Shown: positions 40,137 to 50,058, counted from the first letter of the stretch. The stretch is DNA of 64,000 nucleotides from Ensifer sp. USDA 6670 (GCA_000421085.1 ATWE01000004.1:1-64000), one strand, 5' to 3'. The notes: generated from the sequence alone by a model not told the origin. A program made the numbers and translations.

Positions 40137-42662
40137 ATGTTCATCGACAGGATACTTGCCCGCTTCAAGATTCAGACGAAGGTTCTGTTCTTCATCCTGC
40201 CCTTCGTCGTCAGCATCTCGGCCGTCGGCATAACCGGGCTTTATGCCTCTGGACTGCTGCAGGGCCGCATGGAGATTTCGAACAGCGTCCTCAAGACGCT
40301 GAGCGGCTTCAAGGACGTCTATGCCCAGATGAACAACTTCCTGCAGCTGACGACCGACGAAAGTCGCCGGATGCTCAAGGATGCAATCGTCACCCAGAAG
40401 GAAGTTCTGGCCGAAACCGCGGCGCAGGTTGCGGGCGGAAACGGTGAAGACGAGCTGGCTGCCGCCATCGCCGCGACCAGCGACATCGAGACGCGCATCG
40501 ACGGGCTCTGGACATTGCATGAGGGCGAGCAGAGGCTCCGGGCCGAGACGAGGGCCGATCTGGAGCGTCTGGCCGCCGAACAGGGGAAGATCAACGACGA
40601 GGCGAACCGGCTGCAATATGCGGTGCGCAAGGACGAGAATGCGGCGAAGACGATGCTGCGCAACGCCGAAAAACTCATGCGCGCCAGCCGCTTCTACGCC
40701 GAATTCGCGACCGGGGTGAGCGGCGCGATAACGGTCGAAGAGAAGCTGAAGGTCGCAGAGGGTCACTATCCGGCCATAGGCCGCACGCAACGGGACATCT
40801 TCGTGCTTTTGCCGAAGGGCGAGAAATCTCTTGCCGAAACCGTCAACTCTGCTTCCGGGGCGATCGGCGCCCTTATCAAGACGCCGCCCGGCCCCGAAAC
40901 GCTCGCCGGACTGTCAAAATATGTCGACCGTTTCCGCACCGCCAGCTTCCGGTTGGAGGCAGCTTCGGTCGGCAAGATGCGCGAGGCGACGCAGATATTC
41001 AGCGAGCTCGACGGCAAGATCGCGGGCACCGAGTCGGTGCTGACCGCGACGCGCAGGCTCTCCACATCGCTTACCGACATTCAGATCGCCGCCGCGGCAT
41101 TTCTCGGAACGACGAGCGAGGAAAGCCGCAAGAAGCTCCTGGACAGATTCCTTGCAGTCCAGTCCAACCTTACAACTCTGCGCGGCATCGCGAGCGGCAT
41201 GAGTTTCTTCGATCAGGCCGCCGGCGCGCTTCTGCCGATCATCGACGGAATGAAGAAGGATGGCCTTGCGCTGGTCGAGATCACGGATAAGCGCACTGCC
41301 GAATTCGAGGCCGCGGGCGCCGCGATCAACGAGATCTGGAGCGACCTCACCGGTTTTGCCGAGCAGCAGAAGGTCGCCGCCGGCAGCGAACGTGCGGAAG
41401 CCAATCAGATCTCCGTTGCGGCGACGATCACCGGCGTCGTGATCGCGCTTCTGGCCGGCATCGCGCTCACGCTCACGCTGAAGAAGCCGATCGGCCAGAT
41501 CACGGCCGCCATGCGGCGGTTGGCGGACGGCGCGCTTGATACCTCGATCGACGGCGGCATGCGCCGCGACGAGATCGGCGACATGGCGCGTGCTCTCGGG
41601 GTCTTCAAGGAAAATGCGCTCTCCAAGGTGCGCATCGAGGCGGAAAGCGCCGAAGAGCGTGCCCGCGCGGAAGCCGAACGCAGCCGCAACGATGCGGAGA
41701 AGCGCGAGCTCGACAGGCAGATCGATCTCGCCGTGAGCGAACTCGCAGCGGGTCTCGGACGCCTCGCACAGGGCGACCTTTCGCGACAGATCGAAGTGCC
41801 CTTCGCCGGGCGCCTCGAACAGTTGCGGCTGGATTTCAACGGATCGCTCTTCCGCCTTCAGGACACGCTGGCGCAGATTCGCGCCAATGCCCAGGCGATC
41901 CAGCAGGGTGGCGCCGACATGCATCGGTCCGCCGACGCGCTGTCGAAGCGGACGGAGGCTCAGGCCGCTTCGCTCGAGGAGACGGCAGCGGCCGTCGACC
42001 AGATCACCGTGACCGTGCGCTCCTCGGCGGAGCGGGCGCACGAGGCGAACCAGGCCGTGTCTCATACCAAGCGGAGCGCCGACAGTTCGGCAACGGTCGT
42101 CACCAACGCCGTCGCCGCCATGGGACGCATCGAGGCGGCCTCCCGTCAGATCGAACAGATCATCGAAGTGATCGACGACATCGCCTTCCAGACCAACCTT
42201 CTGGCGCTCAATGCCGGCATCGAAGCGGCGCGCGCGGGCGAGGCGGGCAAGGGCTTTGCCGTCGTCGCGCAGGAAGTGCGCGAACTGGCGCAGCGCTCGG
42301 CCGAGGCGGCGCGAGAGATCAAGGGGCTGATCGACAAATCGACCCAAGAGGTGAGTTCCGGCTCACGTCTCGTCAAGGAAACGGGCGCGGTGCTCGCCTC
42401 GATCAGCGCCGAGATCGTGACCGTCAGCCAGCATGTCGAGATGATCGCCACGGCCAGCCGCGATCAGGCTGCGGCCCTGAACGAGGTAAACGGTTCCGTC
42501 AACCAGATGGACCAGATGACGCAGCAGAACGCCTCGATGGTCGAGGAGGCGACCGGCACCAGCCGGGCGCTCGCCAATCAGGCGGATACGCTGATGATGC
42601 TGGTCGAACAGTTCCGGCTCGAGCCGGTGGCCGCAGCCGACCACAGCTACCGGGCGGCATAA
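40137..42662 (+). CDS. Methyl-accepting chemotaxis protein with large periplasmic domain
   Basis: An 841-residue chemoreceptor. Membrane segment 1 is about 17-38 ([20 protein letters not shown]), a large helical periplasmic domain spans about 40-422, membrane segment 2 is about 425-447, then a HAMP domain and a second HAMP-like region up to about 590. The kinase-control tip [20 protein letters not shown] is near 676-695. The C terminus ([18 protein letters not shown]) lacks a CheR-binding pentapeptide. ATG 40137 is preferred over GTG 40128. It may be one of the named S. meliloti Mcps, but I cannot say which. Confidence 0.94.
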   Translation: MFIDRILARFKIQTKVLFFILPFVVSISAVGITGLYASGLLQGRMEISNSVLKTLSGFKDVYAQMNNFLQLTTDESRRMLKDAIVTQKEVLAETAAQVAGGNGEDELAAAIAATSDIETRIDGLWTLHEGEQRLRAETRADLERLAAEQGKINDEANRLQYAVRKDENAAKTMLRNAEKLMRASRFYAEFATGVSGAITVEEKLKVAEGHYPAIGRTQRDIFVLLPKGEKSLAETVNSASGAIGALIKTPPGPETLAGLSKYVDRFRTASFRLEAASVGKMREATQIFSELDGKIAGTESVLTATRRLSTSLTDIQIAAAAFLGTTSEESRKKLLDRFLAVQSNLTTLRGIASGMSFFDQAAGALLPIIDGMKKDGLALVEITDKRTAEFEAAGAAINEIWSDLTGFAEQQKVAAGSERAEANQISVAATITGVVIALLAGIALTLTLKKPIGQITAAMRRLADGALDTSIDGGMRRDEIGDMARALGVFKENALSKVRIEAESAEERARAEAERSRNDAEKRELDRQIDLAVSELAAGLGRLAQGDLSRQIEVPFAGRLEQLRLDFNGSLFRLQDTLAQIRANAQAIQQGGADMHRSADALSKRTEAQAASLEETAAAVDQITVTVRSSAERAHEANQAVSHTKRSADSSATVVTNAVAAMGRIEAASRQIEQIIEVIDDIAFQTNLLALNAGIEAARAGEAGKGFAVVAQEVRELAQRSAEAAREIKGLIDKSTQEVSSGSRLVKETGAVLASISAEIVTVSQHVEMIATASRDQAAALNEVNGSVNQMDQMTQQNASMVEEATGTSRALANQADTLMMLVEQFRLEPVAAADHSYRAA

Positions 42663-42685
42663 CCGTATTCCAAACGCTGCGAGGG

Positions 42686-42720
42686 GCGCCGCGCATCCTG
42701 GATGCGCGGCGCTTTCATTT
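42686..42720. terminator. Terminator after the chemoreceptor
   Basis: A perfect 12-bp GC-rich stem (42686-42697 with 42701-42712) with a very tight loop is followed by TTTCATTT. It lies between convergent genes and overlaps the stop of the small gene on the other strand. Confidence 0.7.
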
Positions 42721-42921
42721 GACGCCTCCGGCGCAGGAAACAGTAAGGCGGCCGGCGCAACCATCATTTGTCTCCGCCGGTTGCCGCTTGCGGAACACTG
42801 CCGCAAGCACGCGTTTCGCGAAGCGCTGCCGCCGGCTCGGCGGCCGGGGCTCGAACCGTTCGTCCCATCGGCGGTTTCTCGAGGCCATATCGAACAGCAG
42901 TGCCATTGCCATCATATCCAT
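42715..42921 (-). CDS. Small basic protein, 68 residues
   Basis: A 68-residue protein with a short hydrophobic start (MDMMAMALLFDMASRNRRW) and a strongly basic middle (RPPSRRQRFAKRVLAAVFRK). The ribosome binding site AAGGAG is 7 bases before the ATG, which is the main reason to accept it. It is divergent from the LysR gene and may share its control region. Function unknown. Confidence 0.6.
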   Translation of the reverse strand: MDMMAMALLFDMASRNRRWDERFEPRPPSRRQRFAKRVLAAVFRKRQPAETNDGCAGRLTVSCAGGVK

Positions 42922-43010
42922 GGTGATGCTCCTTCATTCTTGGGCATCCCCTTTTTTATGCATCTGGAATTGTTTTACATACAGCCGATTTCCCCATATG
43001 TTTTTCAAGT

Positions 43011-43886
43011 ATGAAAAACACGGATTGGGACATCTACCGCTGCTTCGTCACGGTCGCGCGTACCGGCGGGCTAACCGGGGCGGCGCAGGCGACGGGACTG
43101 AGCCCCGCGACGGTTGGCCGCCGGATGCTGGAACTTGAGGAGCGCACCGGCCGCTCGCTCTTCATCCGCAGCCAGACCGGTTACATGCTGACCGGCGACG
43201 GCCGATTCCTCTTCGAACAGTTGCAGGAAATGGAGGCGGCGGCCCGCAAGGTCGAAAGCTGGGAGAAGGAGGGCGAGGGGGCGACCGTCGTCCGCATCGC
43301 GGCCGGCACATGGGTCTCCTGGCTGATCGCCGAGAATTTTCCCGCGATCCGCACGGAACGGGACGCTTTCAACATTTCGCTGACGATCGGCGAGGCGCGT
43401 GCGAATCTCGCCTACCGCGAAAGCGATATCGGCATCCGTGCGTTCGAGCCGGAGGAGACCTATCTCGCGGCGCGGCCGGTGGGCGAAGTCGCCTACGCCG
43501 CCTACGGGCAGAAGAACGCGCCGGGCGGAGTGGAACGCTGGGTCGCAGTCGCCGAAGAGGATGCGATATCGGCCTATCTGAGATGGCCGCACGAGCATGC
43601 GCCGGGTCGAATCGTTGCAACCGTCACACGGCCTCGCTCATTGCTGGATCTCGCGCGAGCCGGCGCGGGGCGGGCGGTTCTGCCCTGTTTCGTCGGCGAT
43701 CTCGATCCCTTGCTCGAGCGGGTGGGGGACGAGATCGAGCCGCTCAGACATCGGCAATGGATCGTCATGAACAACGAGGACCGCCGCAGGCGCGACATCC
43801 GAACCGTCGTAGACCGGATGACACGTTTCCTGCGCAGCCATACGGACCTTTTTGCCGGCAAACGCCCGCCGCGGAATTCGGCATGA
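43011..43886 (+). CDS. LysR-family transcriptional regulator
   Basis: A 291-residue regulator with an N-terminal helix-turn-helix (GGLTGAAQATGLSPATVGRR, about 19-38; LEERTGRSLFIR) and a C-terminal substrate-binding-like domain (about 90-290). The upstream 89 bases are AT-rich and shared with the divergent 68-residue gene. Target and inducer are unknown. Confidence 0.9.
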   Translation: MKNTDWDIYRCFVTVARTGGLTGAAQATGLSPATVGRRMLELEERTGRSLFIRSQTGYMLTGDGRFLFEQLQEMEAAARKVESWEKEGEGATVVRIAAGTWVSWLIAENFPAIRTERDAFNISLTIGEARANLAYRESDIGIRAFEPEETYLAARPVGEVAYAAYGQKNAPGGVERWVAVAEEDAISAYLRWPHEHAPGRIVATVTRPRSLLDLARAGAGRAVLPCFVGDLDPLLERVGDEIEPLRHRQWIVMNNEDRRRRDIRTVVDRMTRFLRSHTDLFAGKRPPRNSA

Positions 43887-43932
43887 GCCTCCAGCCTTGA
43901 CCGGCCGGCGCTGGGGCCGGCCGATCCTCGTT

Positions 43933-44052
43933 TCATTTGCTTCGGCCTCGGCCGGCGCGGGCCTCGCGGACCGCCGGCCTCTGCCTGTTCAAGTGGCTGC
44001 AGCTCAGGGCGGAAAGGATGAGTGCCACCGTTGTCCAGGTCAGGAAAACCAT
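43933..44052 (-). CDS. Very small protein, 39 residues, coupled to the gene above it
   Basis: Starts at an ATG that overlaps the stop of the 79-residue gene by one base (TGATG), which suggests translational coupling. The product begins with a hydrophobic stretch (MVFLTWTTVALILSALSCSH) and ends basic (RARAGRGRSK). It has no strong ribosome binding site of its own. Function unknown; it could also be chance. Confidence 0.4.
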   Translation of the reverse strand: MVFLTWTTVALILSALSCSHLNRQRPAVREARAGRGRSK

Positions 44053-44291
44053 CAGTGCCTGCCCTGCGTGACGATGACGGGGATCAGCAGGTCGCCCCAG
44101 TTGCCGTCGCCGCCATGATGGCGCGCCGAGCGCACCAGTTCCACGGAAACGCCCGCATCGACGGCCTTCATCACGGCCTGGTTGAGGCGGTGCAGGTCGT
44201 TGGCGACCATGCGGATCGCCGCCTGCTGTTCCGGTGTCATGGCCGACGATTGTTCCTCGGCCCGTTCCTTGACGCGTGTCTGTACAGTCAT
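44052..44291 (-). CDS. Conserved-looking small protein downstream of aceA, 79 residues
   Basis: A soluble 79-residue protein (TPEQQAAIRMVANDLHRLNQ at about 19-38; GVSVELVRSARHH). AAAGGAG lies about 8 bases before the ATG. It follows aceA by 109 bases on the same strand, so it may be co-expressed with isocitrate lyase. Function unknown. Confidence 0.75.
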   Translation of the reverse strand: MTVQTRVKERAEEQSSAMTPEQQAAIRMVANDLHRLNQAVMKAVDAGVSVELVRSARHHGGDGNWGDLLIPVIVTQGRH

Positions 44292-44359
44292 CGGAGTGCT
44301 CCTTTGGGCGATGGTCGCGGGGGACTTCGTCGATCCCGCTTCAGTTTCGATGTCTGGTT

Positions 44360-44394
44360 GGGACGCGCGGCGGGGCAGGGGTGCCGCGCGTCCC
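44360..44394 (-). other. GC-rich stem-loop after aceA
   Basis: A perfect 11-bp stem (44360-44370 with 44384-44394) just beyond the aceA stop, with no T run on the minus strand. It may protect the aceA mRNA end or partly stop transcription before the small genes. Confidence 0.5.
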
Positions 44395-44400
44395 GCTCGT

Positions 44401-45690
44401 TCATTCTGCTGCCGGGCGGAACTGATCGTGCTCGGTGGATTCCTTCATGGCAGTGGTCGACGACTGGCCGCCGGTGATCGCGACCGACACGGCATCGAAA
44501 TAGCCGGTGCCGACCTCGCGCTGGTGCTTCGTCGCCGTATAGCCGTTGGCTTCCGCAGCAAATTCCGCTTCCTGCAGCTCCGAATAGGCCGCCATCTGAC
44601 GGTCCTTGTAGCCGCGCGCCAGTTCGAACATGCCGTAGTTCAGCTGGTGGAAGCCGGCGAGCGTGATGAACTGGAACTTGTAGCCCATGGCGCCCAGTTC
44701 GCGCTGGAACTTGGCGATCGTCGCGTCGTCGAGGTTCTTCTTCCAGTTGAAGGACGGCGAGCAATTATAGGCGAGCAGCTTGCCCGGATGGGCCTTGTGC
44801 ACGCCTTCGGCGAATTTGCGTGCCTGCTCCAGATCGGGCTTGGAGGTCTCGCACCAGATGAGGTCGCAATGCGGCGCATAGGCGATCGCGCGGGCGATGC
44901 AAGGCTCGATGCCGTTCTTCACCTGATAGAAGCCCTCGACGGTGCGGCCGGCATCATAGTCGACGAAGGGGCGGTCGCGCTCGTCGATGTCGGAGGTGAG
45001 CAGCTTCGCCGCTTCCGCGTCCGTACGGGCGATGACCAGCGTCGGCGTGCCCATCACGTCGGCGGCCAGCCGGGCCGCGTTCAGATTGCGGATATGCGCA
45101 GCGGTCGGAATCAGCACCTTGCCGCCGAGATGGCCGCACTTCTTTTCCGATGCGAGCTGGTCCTCGTAGTGGACGCCCGCCGCGCCCGCTTCGATGAAGG
45201 CCTTCATGATCTCGAAGGCGTTGAGCGGCCCGCCGAAACCGGCTTCCGCATCGGCGACGATCGGCGCGAACCAGGTCTCGACCGAGAGACCCTTGCCTTC
45301 GGCGGTCTCGATCTGGTCGGCGCGCTGAAGCGTGCGATTGATGCGCTTGGCGAGTTCCGGAGCCGCGTTGGCCGGATAGAGCGACTGGTCCGGATACATG
45401 GCGGAAGCGGTGTTGGCGTCGGCTGCGACCTGCCAGCCGGAGAGATAGATCGCCTTCAAGCCCGCGCGCACCATCTGCATCGCCTGATTGCCGGAAAGCG
45501 CGCCGAGTGCATTGACGAAGTCTTCCTCGTGGATGAGCTTCCAGAGGCGGTTCGCACCCATTTCGGCAAGCGAATAACGGATCTCCACCGAGCCCCTGAG
45601 CCGCTTCACCTCCTCGGCGGAATAGGGCCGCTCGATTCCGTCGAAGCGCCCCTCCGGCGCATTTGGAACGAGCTTGTAAAAATCAGTCAT
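44401..45690 (-). CDS. aceA: Isocitrate lyase AceA
   Basis: A 429-residue glyoxylate-shunt enzyme cleaving isocitrate to glyoxylate and succinate. The catalytic signature [14 protein letters not shown] (about 190-203) has the active Cys, with QLASEKK before it and [15 protein letters not shown] later. Length matches rhizobial AceA. The ATG 45690 has GGAGG 6 bases upstream; the upstream part of the open frame is not coding. It is divergent from a ScfR/RamB-like regulator. Confidence 0.97.
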   Translation of the reverse strand: MTDFYKLVPNAPEGRFDGIERPYSAEEVKRLRGSVEIRYSLAEMGANRLWKLIHEEDFVNALGALSGNQAMQMVRAGLKAIYLSGWQVAADANTASAMYPDQSLYPANAAPELAKRINRTLQRADQIETAEGKGLSVETWFAPIVADAEAGFGGPLNAFEIMKAFIEAGAAGVHYEDQLASEKKCGHLGGKVLIPTAAHIRNLNAARLAADVMGTPTLVIARTDAEAAKLLTSDIDERDRPFVDYDAGRTVEGFYQVKNGIEPCIARAIAYAPHCDLIWCETSKPDLEQARKFAEGVHKAHPGKLLAYNCSPSFNWKKNLDDATIAKFQRELGAMGYKFQFITLAGFHQLNYGMFELARGYKDRQMAAYSELQEAEFAAEANGYTATKHQREVGTGYFDAVSVAITGGQSSTTAMKESTEHDQFRPAAE

Positions 45691-45865
45691 ACCTGCCTCC
45701 TGGTGAAATCTGTTCGTCTTCGAGTTTCGTCTCACGGCTTCTCTATGCCGGAAGATCATGTGACAGTTTTTACATTGCGCTGCAGAAGTCCGCTACCGAA
45801 TTCCCGTTGCGGGCCGGCGGAAACGGGTTAGCTTGTCTTGCCTTTGACAGTGTGGGCAAGTAAAG

Positions 45866-45919
45866 TTGTAAAAGATGTCAAAGCGGATCATTTTCCGGAT
45901 TTGTAAAGGGAATTACAAA
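45866..45919 (+). promoter_or_regulatory. Candidate operator of the aceA/regulator divergent region
   Basis: TTTGTAA-N6-TTACAAA is a perfect inverted repeat at 45900-45919 whose right arm ends on the A of the regulator's ATG. A further TTGTAA is at 45866-45871 and a TTTTTACA is at 45767-45774 nearer aceA. Such sites could serve autorepression and aceA control. Confidence 0.55.
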
Positions 45920-47331
45920 TGGCCGAGAACAAGATCTTTGCGGGGCCGCGGGTCAGGCGGATCCGCAACGGCCTTCAGCTGACGCAGACGGCCATGGCCG
46001 AGGCGCTTGGTATCTCTCCCTCCTATCTGAACCTCATCGAGCGCAACCAGCGGCCGCTGACGGTGCAGCTGCTCTTGAAACTGGCCTCCGTCTACAAGGT
46101 CGATCTCGAAGAGCTTCAGGGCGAGGCGGGCAGCGGTCTTGCGCAGCTGCGCGAGGTCTTTGCCGATCCGTTGCTTGCCGGCGAACTGCCGGGGGACCAG
46201 GAGCTGGTGGAGGTCGCCGAAGCGGCGCCGAACGTCTCCGGCGGCGTCGTTAAACTTTATCGCGCCTACCGCGAACAGGCGTCGCGGCTGAGGGATCTCG
46301 CCGCTCTGCTGGCGGGCGAGGGGCACATGGCGGCACTTGCGGATACGCGCCTGCCGATGGACGAAGTCCGCGAGGCGTTCGAGGCACGGCCCAACCACTT
46401 CGCCGGCATAGAGGAGGCGGCGGAGGCCCTGCATGCAAGCCTCTCGCCCGGCGACGATCTTTCAGGCGCAATGAAGGCTTGGCTTAGAAGAGAGCACGGA
46501 CTGGCGGTGCGAACGCTGCCGGTGCATGTGATGCCCACCCTGCGCCGACGCTTCGACCGCCACTCGATGCGTCTCTTCATCTCCGAACGCCTGTCGCCCT
46601 TCGATCAGCTGCGCGAGATCGCGATCGAGGTGGCTTCGATCGCCTGCCATGAGGCGATTGCCGCAGAGCTCGAGCAGTTCCGCTTTACCACCGCCGAAGC
46701 GCGGCGCATCGGCCGCTTCGAACTCGCGCGCTATGCCGCCCATGCGCTGATGATGCCCTATGCGGCATTTCTCGCCGCCGCGCAGCGGATGAAATACGAT
46801 GTGGCTGTCCTTGCGGCGCGTTTCCAGGTCTCCTACGAGCAGGTCGCCAATCGTCTGACGATGCTGCAGCGGCCCGGTGCGGCGGGGGTTCCGTTTTTTC
46901 TCATGGAGATCGACAGCGCCGGAAACAGGCTGCGTCGCGCCGGAGCGCAAGGATTTCCCCATGCCCGCTTCGGCGGCGGCTGTCCCAAGCTCAACGTCCA
47001 GGCTGCCTTTGCCGTGCCTGGCCAGCTTCTCGTCGACCGCGTCGAGACGCCTGACGGCACCGAATTCCTCACTCTCGCCCGCACCGTCGACGGTCCGCAG
47101 GCCGGCTTCCACGAACGGGTTCGGCGCACGGCGATCCTCATCGGCTGCGAGGCCGCCTTCGCGAACGAGACGGTCTACGGCGCCGCCGCAGTCATGCCGG
47201 CGATCGCAATCGGTCCGGCCTGCCGGCTTTGCGAGCGGCAGGGGTGCCTGGCGCGCGCCGAACCCCCCGTCACCCGGCCGCTCGGTCTCGACGACATGGC
47301 CACCGGGCTGAGCGTCTTCGACTTTCAGTGA
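45919..47331 (+). CDS. ScfR/RamB-like XRE-family regulator
   Basis: A 470-residue regulator. The N-terminal helix-turn-helix is LQLTQTAMAEALGISPSYLN (about 19-38), followed by an IrrE-like central region (about 155-320) and a C-terminal part with a CX2CX4C motif (GPACRLCERQGCLARAEP). This layout is that of short-chain acyl-CoA-sensing regulators such as ScfR and RamB, which control aceA in other bacteria. Its divergence from aceA fits that role; the effector is inferred. Confidence 0.88.
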   Translation: MAENKIFAGPRVRRIRNGLQLTQTAMAEALGISPSYLNLIERNQRPLTVQLLLKLASVYKVDLEELQGEAGSGLAQLREVFADPLLAGELPGDQELVEVAEAAPNVSGGVVKLYRAYREQASRLRDLAALLAGEGHMAALADTRLPMDEVREAFEARPNHFAGIEEAAEALHASLSPGDDLSGAMKAWLRREHGLAVRTLPVHVMPTLRRRFDRHSMRLFISERLSPFDQLREIAIEVASIACHEAIAAELEQFRFTTAEARRIGRFELARYAAHALMMPYAAFLAAAQRMKYDVAVLAARFQVSYEQVANRLTMLQRPGAAGVPFFLMEIDSAGNRLRRAGAQGFPHARFGGGCPKLNVQAAFAVPGQLLVDRVETPDGTEFLTLARTVDGPQAGFHERVRRTAILIGCEAAFANETVYGAAAVMPAIAIGPACRLCERQGCLARAEPPVTRPLGLDDMATGLSVFDFQ

Positions 47332-47696
47332 GCCGGCGCGAAATGGCGCGCAATCTGCAAGCGGACGTCGTTATGATTCCAGCAACTCCCCGAAACGCCC
47401 CTCATTCCTGTGGTTGTCACGGGAATCAAGCCGGCCCAAGTCCTTGCGCCGATGGAGCTCTTCCGCGCCGCAGACGCGGCGCTGCTGGATCCCGGTGACA
47501 AGCACAGGGAAGAGGTGAGAGGAGGGAATTTTCGGGGTGGAAAACCGCGAGCCACTTTTTTCCTGGAACCGCTCTAACTCCTTGAGCTTATCGAGAAAGA
47601 TGCCTAACCTCCGCATCGGCACGATCAACAGACGGGGCGTAACGGCACTGGAGAAGAAGATTACTGTCCCGAGCCGATAATCAAGAGGGGAGTTGT
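47332..47696. repeat. Intergenic stretch with a probable dispersed repeat
   Basis: No gene is supported in these 365 bases. The minus-strand translation of 47371-47628 (PVLVTGIQQRRVC, then LGRLDSRDNHRNEG) has the look of peptides read from repeated intergenic elements of rhizobia rather than a protein. Repeat status cannot be proved from one copy. The last 50 bases should hold the potF promoter and its GAGGGGAG ribosome binding site. Confidence 0.4.
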
Positions 47697-48791
47697 ATGT
47701 CCAAACTCATCGTCGCAACCTTGGCCACCGCGGTGCTTGCGGGATCGACCATGCTGGCTTCCGCCCAGGAGCGGGTCGTCAACGTCTATAACTGGTCGGA
47801 CTATATCGACGACAGTATCCTTGCGGATTTCACCAAGGAGACCGGCATCAAGGTCGTCTATGACGTCTTCGACTCGAACGAGATTCTGGAAACGAAGCTG
47901 CTCGCCGGCGGTTCCGGTTACGACGTCGTCGTTCCGACCGCCTATTTCCTGCAGCGCCAGATCGCTGCCGGAGTGTTCCAGAAACTCGACAAGTCGAAAC
48001 TGCCGAACATTTCCAACATGTGGGACATGGTCATGGAGCGTACCGCGCAGTACGATCCCGGCAACGAATACGCCGTCGACTACATGTGGGGCACGACCGG
48101 CATTGGCTACAATGTCGAGAAGATGAAGGAGATTCTCGGCACCGACGAGAAGCCGAACTGGGATGTGATTTTCGACCCGGAAATTGCGGCAAAGTTCAAG
48201 GACTGCGGCATCCATCTCCTCGATTCGCCCACCGACATCATGCCCTCGGCGCTTGCCTATCTCGGGCTCAATCCCGACAGTCACGACCAGGCGGACCTCG
48301 AGAAGGCGGCCGACCTGCTGATGAAGGTCCGGCCTAATATCCGCAAGTTCCATTCGTCGGAATATATCAACGCGCTCGCAAACGGCGACATCTGCCTTGC
48401 CGTCGGCTTCTCCGGCGACGTGTTTCAGGCGCGCGACCGTGCGGCCGAGGCGAAGGCCGGCGTGACGGTCGACTATTCGATCCCCGAGCAGGGCGCGCAG
48501 ATGTGGTTCGACATGCTGGCTATCCCCGCCGACGCACCACATGTCGCCGAGGCGCACGAATTCATCAACTACATGATGAAGCCGGAAGTCATCGCCAAGG
48601 CCTCGAACTACGTGTTCTATGCCAATGGCAACAAGGCCTCGCAGCAGTTCCTCGACAAGGAAGTGCTCGAAGACACCGCCATCTATCCATCCGATGCCGT
48701 GATGCAGAAACTCTTCACCACGACGCCCTTCGAGGCCAAGGAGCAGAGGGTATTGACCCGGCTCTGGACCAAGATCGTCACTGGTCAGTAG
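47697..48791 (+). CDS. potF: Polyamine ABC transporter substrate-binding protein (PotF type)
   Basis: A 364-residue periplasmic binding protein with a signal peptide (MSKLIVATLATAVLAGSTML, cleaved near residue 23). The motif VYNWSDYID is the polyamine-contacting start of PotF/PotD, followed by VVYDVFDSNEILETKLLAG, YMWGTTGIGYNVEKM and FHSSEYINALANGDIC. The E. coli PotF GWAGDVW segment reads GFSGDVF here, so one aromatic of the amine box differs; the exact amine is uncertain. First gene of potFGHI. Confidence 0.93.
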   Translation: MSKLIVATLATAVLAGSTMLASAQERVVNVYNWSDYIDDSILADFTKETGIKVVYDVFDSNEILETKLLAGGSGYDVVVPTAYFLQRQIAAGVFQKLDKSKLPNISNMWDMVMERTAQYDPGNEYAVDYMWGTTGIGYNVEKMKEILGTDEKPNWDVIFDPEIAAKFKDCGIHLLDSPTDIMPSALAYLGLNPDSHDQADLEKAADLLMKVRPNIRKFHSSEYINALANGDICLAVGFSGDVFQARDRAAEAKAGVTVDYSIPEQGAQMWFDMLAIPADAPHVAEAHEFINYMMKPEVIAKASNYVFYANGNKASQQFLDKEVLEDTAIYPSDAVMQKLFTTTPFEAKEQRVLTRLWTKIVTGQ

Positions 48792-48802
48792 CAGCGAAAA
48801 CG

Positions 48803-48836
48803 AATTGCCCGGACCTCAAATCCGGGCAATTTTCTT
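48803..48836 (+). terminator. Terminator/attenuator between potF and potG
   Basis: A perfect 11-bp stem (48803-48813 with 48821-48831, loop 7) continues into TTTCTT. Partial read-through would give more binding protein than membrane parts. Confidence 0.8.
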
Positions 48837-48908
48837 GCATGTTTCTGCGCTCAACTCTCGACGTATCGGCGCCGGCCATTGCGTATGGGCTGTGCCATTC
48901 GAGGATAG

Positions 48909-50054
48909 ATGATGAAGTCTCTGGGAAGTATCCGGCGTTCTTTCGCGCCATGGGCGGACCCCGCCTCCAAGCCTTTCATTTCCGTCAAGAACGTCACCAA
49001 GAAGTTCGGTGACTTCACCGCCGTGGACGATCTTTCGCTGAACATCTACACGCGCGAATTCTTCGCCCTGCTCGGCGCTTCGGGCTGCGGCAAATCCACC
49101 CTCCTGCGGATGCTGGCCGGTTTCGAGCAGCCGACATCGGGCGAAATCATCCTCGACGGCCAGAGCCTGGCGGGCATCCCGCCCTACCGCCGCCCTGTCA
49201 ATATGATGTTCCAGTCCTACGCGCTGTTTCCGCACATGACGGTCGAAAACAACGTCGCCTTCGGCCTGAAGCAGGACGGGATGCCGAAAGCAGACATCGC
49301 CGAACGCGTCGCGCAGATGCTGAAGCTCGTCAAGCTCGAGAAGTTCGCCAAGCGCAAGCCGCATCATCTTTCCGGCGGCCAGCGCCAGCGCGTCGCCCTT
49401 GCCCGTTCGCTGGCAAAGCGGCCGAAGGTGCTGCTGCTCGACGAGCCGCTCGGCGCGCTCGACAAGAAGCTGCGCGAGGAAACGCAATTCGAGCTCATGG
49501 ACCTCCAGCAGGAACTCGGCCTCACCTTCGTCGTCGTCACCCACGACCAGGAAGAGGCGATGACCATGGCGGACCGCATCGCCGTCATGAGCCACGGCAA
49601 GGTCGTCCAGGTGGCGACGCCCGCGGAGATCTACGAGGCGCCGAATTCGCGCTTCGTCGCCGACTTCATCGGCGACGTGAACATATTCGACGGCAAGGTG
49701 ATTTCGGCCGAAGACGGCTATATCCGCGTCGAGACGACGGGCGGCATCCCGGTCCGGATGGCATCGCCCGACAAACCGGGGAACGGCGCAACGGCGGCCG
49801 TCGCCATCCGGCCCGAGAAGATCCGAATCGGCCGACAGCCGCCGGCGCATGCGCCGGTGAACGCCGCCGAAGGCGAGATTTGGGACATCGGCTATCTCGG
49901 CGACATGACGGTTTTTCACATCCGGCTGAAGGATGGCAAGGTCATCAAGGCGTCATCGTTGAATGCGGTGCGGGCGGTCGAGGACCCGCTCGGCTACGAC
50001 CAGCAGGTCTGGATCTCCTTCGGTGAAGATGCGGGCGTCGTTTTGAAGGATTGA
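48909..50054 (+). CDS. potG: Polyamine ABC transporter ATPase (PotG type)
   Basis: A 381-residue ATPase: Walker A GASGCGKSTLLRML (about 56-69), signature LSGGQRQRVALARSL, Walker B KVLLLDEPLGALD, VVTHDQEEAMTMAD and a TOBE domain at about 290-370. The start is either ATG 48909 or ATG 48912; GAGGA is better spaced for the second. Confidence 0.95.
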   Translation: MMKSLGSIRRSFAPWADPASKPFISVKNVTKKFGDFTAVDDLSLNIYTREFFALLGASGCGKSTLLRMLAGFEQPTSGEIILDGQSLAGIPPYRRPVNMMFQSYALFPHMTVENNVAFGLKQDGMPKADIAERVAQMLKLVKLEKFAKRKPHHLSGGQRQRVALARSLAKRPKVLLLDEPLGALDKKLREETQFELMDLQQELGLTFVVVTHDQEEAMTMADRIAVMSHGKVVQVATPAEIYEAPNSRFVADFIGDVNIFDGKVISAEDGYIRVETTGGIPVRMASPDKPGNGATAAVAIRPEKIRIGRQPPAHAPVNAAEGEIWDIGYLGDMTVFHIRLKDGKVIKASSLNAVRAVEDPLGYDQQVWISFGEDAGVVLKD

Positions 50055-50058
50055 AACC

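Noticed and set aside
47371-47628. 85-codon minus-strand frame before potF
   Set aside because: Translation resembles peptides from dispersed intergenic repeats; treated as repeat, not gene.
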